Shown in pieces: positions 4,337-5,079 of a DNA stretch of 5,079 nucleotides; within the stretch, counting starts at the first letter, position 1, and every line of letters starts with the position of its first letter. The DNA is from Spirochaetia bacterium (lineage in GTDB: Bacteria; Spirochaetota; Spirochaetia; Treponematales; Rectinemataceae): positions 1 to 5,079 of the forward strand of contig JAJTBL010000150.1 in NCBI GenBank assembly GCA_021286925.1. Reading direction: 5' to 3'. Both the position numbers and the translations under genes were made by a program. A model generated the notes under the pieces. It saw nothing but the letters and a program-made list of their open reading frames with translations, was not told the DNA's origin and did no database searches.

Positions 4337-5079
4337 ATGGTTTTTTATAATGCTGGGATTTTGATACTGCTTTCCGGTGTGCTGTTGGTTCTTTTTATGA
4401 AAACATCAGAAAGCGTCAGCAGGCTGGGCAGAATACTGACCATTGCGGGTGATGCCGCGGTGGGGATTGCTGCGGCAGCGGGCATGGCGGGCAGATATGC
4501 CGGCCAGAATTATGTTTTCTTTTGGAGTTTGCCGCTCGGGCAGGCGCTTTTCTCGCTCAGTCCGCTTTCTTCGTTTTTTTTACTGATACTCGCTTTGGTG
4601 ACCATGCTCGCGGCAATCTTTGCCCCTCAATATCTGGAGCATTATCGCTATTCTGCAGGAAGAATAAAATATCATTGGGCGTTTTTCCTTTTGCTCACCG
4701 TCAGCATGATGTTTGTGGTAACTGCGGGAAATGCAGTATTTTTCATGCTTTCCTGGGAAGCGATGTCAGTGTCGTCTTTCTTTTTGGTGATGTTCGAACA
4801 CCAAAAACCCGAAGTACGCAAAGCGGGATGGGTCTATTTTGTGTTTATGCATATCGGGGCGGTTTGTCTAGTCGTAATGTTCGCCATACTCGGCAAAGCA
4901 GCGGGATCCTATAACTTTGCCGAGATGCTGTCGCTGAGCACAAATATCCCGCCAGCGATGAAGACTGCGGTCTTTATTTTGAGTGTATTTGGTTTTGGTA
5001 TGAAAGCGGGCATTTTTCCCCTCTATGCATGGATGCCGGAAGCCTACCGCGCAGCTCCCGCTGATCTGTCTTCCGTAAT
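4337..5079 (+). CDS. Antiporter-like membrane subunit (HyfB/HycC/MrpD family), N-terminal part
   Basis: The ATG at 4337 follows AAGGAG (4326-4331) by 5 nt, and the frame stays open through the right edge, giving the first 247 residues of a protein usually 480-670 long. Hydrophobic segments lie near 5-20, 33-50, 78-97, 114-130, 132-152, 164-186 and 210-230. The proton-antiporter (Proton_antipo_M) core starts near residue 115. LSWEAMSVSSFFLVMFEH places the conserved TM5 glutamate at Glu141, and GFGMKAGIFPLYAWMPEAYRAAPADLSS places the conserved TM7 lysine at Lys223. These are key proton- or ion-transfer residues in NuoL, MrpD and HyfB. The HEHQK-like loop and the MPEA..AAP stretch look closest to the HycC/HyfB branch of hydrogenase-4 and Mbh/Mrp-like complexes (family call from memory). 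It should be an inner-membrane subunit coupling redox chemistry or sodium movement to proton movement. It is probably the first membrane subunit of a larger operon continuing to the right. Confidence 0.88.
   Translation, partial: MVFYNAGILILLSGVLLVLFMKTSESVSRLGRILTIAGDAAVGIAAAAGMAGRYAGQNYVFFWSLPLGQALFSLSPLSSFFLLILALVTMLAAIFAPQYLEHYRYSAGRIKYHWAFFLLLTVSMMFVVTAGNAVFFMLSWEAMSVSSFFLVMFEHQKPEVRKAGWVYFVFMHIGAVCLVVMFAILGKAAGSYNFAEMLSLSTNIPPAMKTAVFILSVFGFGMKAGIFPLYAWMPEAYRAAPADLSSV

Noticed and set aside
4522..4914. A 130-residue plus-strand open frame inside the last gene
   Set aside because: It is an out-of-frame reading within the antiporter subunit, whose own frame carries the conserved Glu141 and Lys223 motifs.

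Overview
This is a 5,079-base bacterial window with six protein genes, the first and last cut by the window edges. The best guess for the source is a spirochaete or a relative (Spirochaetota, Treponema/Sphaerochaeta-like). The guess rests on an Ala/Lys/Asp-rich coiled-coil lipoprotein, a small exported beta-rich protein of a kind I associate with spirochaetes, and a helix-turn-helix/PTS-IIA fusion. It is an inference: DUF1836 proteins are commonest in Firmicutes, and no rRNA or marker gene is present. Every complete gene has a purine-rich Shine-Dalgarno site, and several promoters match the sigma70 consensus.

Layout. (1) 1-389, plus strand: the C-terminal end of a DUF401-type integral membrane permease. 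(2) 413-448: a hairpin terminator oriented mainly for the minus-strand gene. (3) 468-949, minus strand: a small exported beta-rich protein whose signal peptide is separated from its well-placed start codon by a one-base frameshift. (4) 950-1149, minus strand: a good promoter and a leader of about 165 nt with complementary segments. (5) 1238-1795, minus strand: a DUF1836 helix-turn-helix-type protein. (6) 1796-1944: a divergent intergenic region with promoters for both sides and nested inverted repeats that look like operators. (7) 1945-2649, plus strand: an SGNH/GDSL hydrolase. (8) 2650-2875: an AT-rich noncoding stretch with dyads and a strong promoter. (9) 2876-3478, plus strand: an alanine-rich helical lipoprotein ending at a strong terminator (3511-3546). 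(10) 3616-4326, plus strand: a fusion of an excisionase/MerR-like helix-turn-helix with a PTS EIIA domain. (11) 4337 to the window end, plus strand: an antiporter-like membrane subunit of the HyfB/HycC/MrpD family, apparently translationally coupled to gene 10.

How the genes work together. The clearest functional unit is at the right end. The HTH-EIIA protein could sense PTS phosphorylation and is co-transcribed with what is probably the first gene of a cation/proton-translocating membrane complex (Hyf/Mbh/Mrp type). The DUF1836 gene and the SGNH hydrolase share a dyad-rich control region, so DUF1836 may regulate the hydrolase and itself. The lipoprotein is a stand-alone transcription unit that looks highly expressed. 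The window has no tRNA, rRNA, CRISPR array, insertion sequence or obvious phage gene. The least ordinary items are the signal-peptide frameshift, the nested operators and the HTH-EIIA/antiporter operon.
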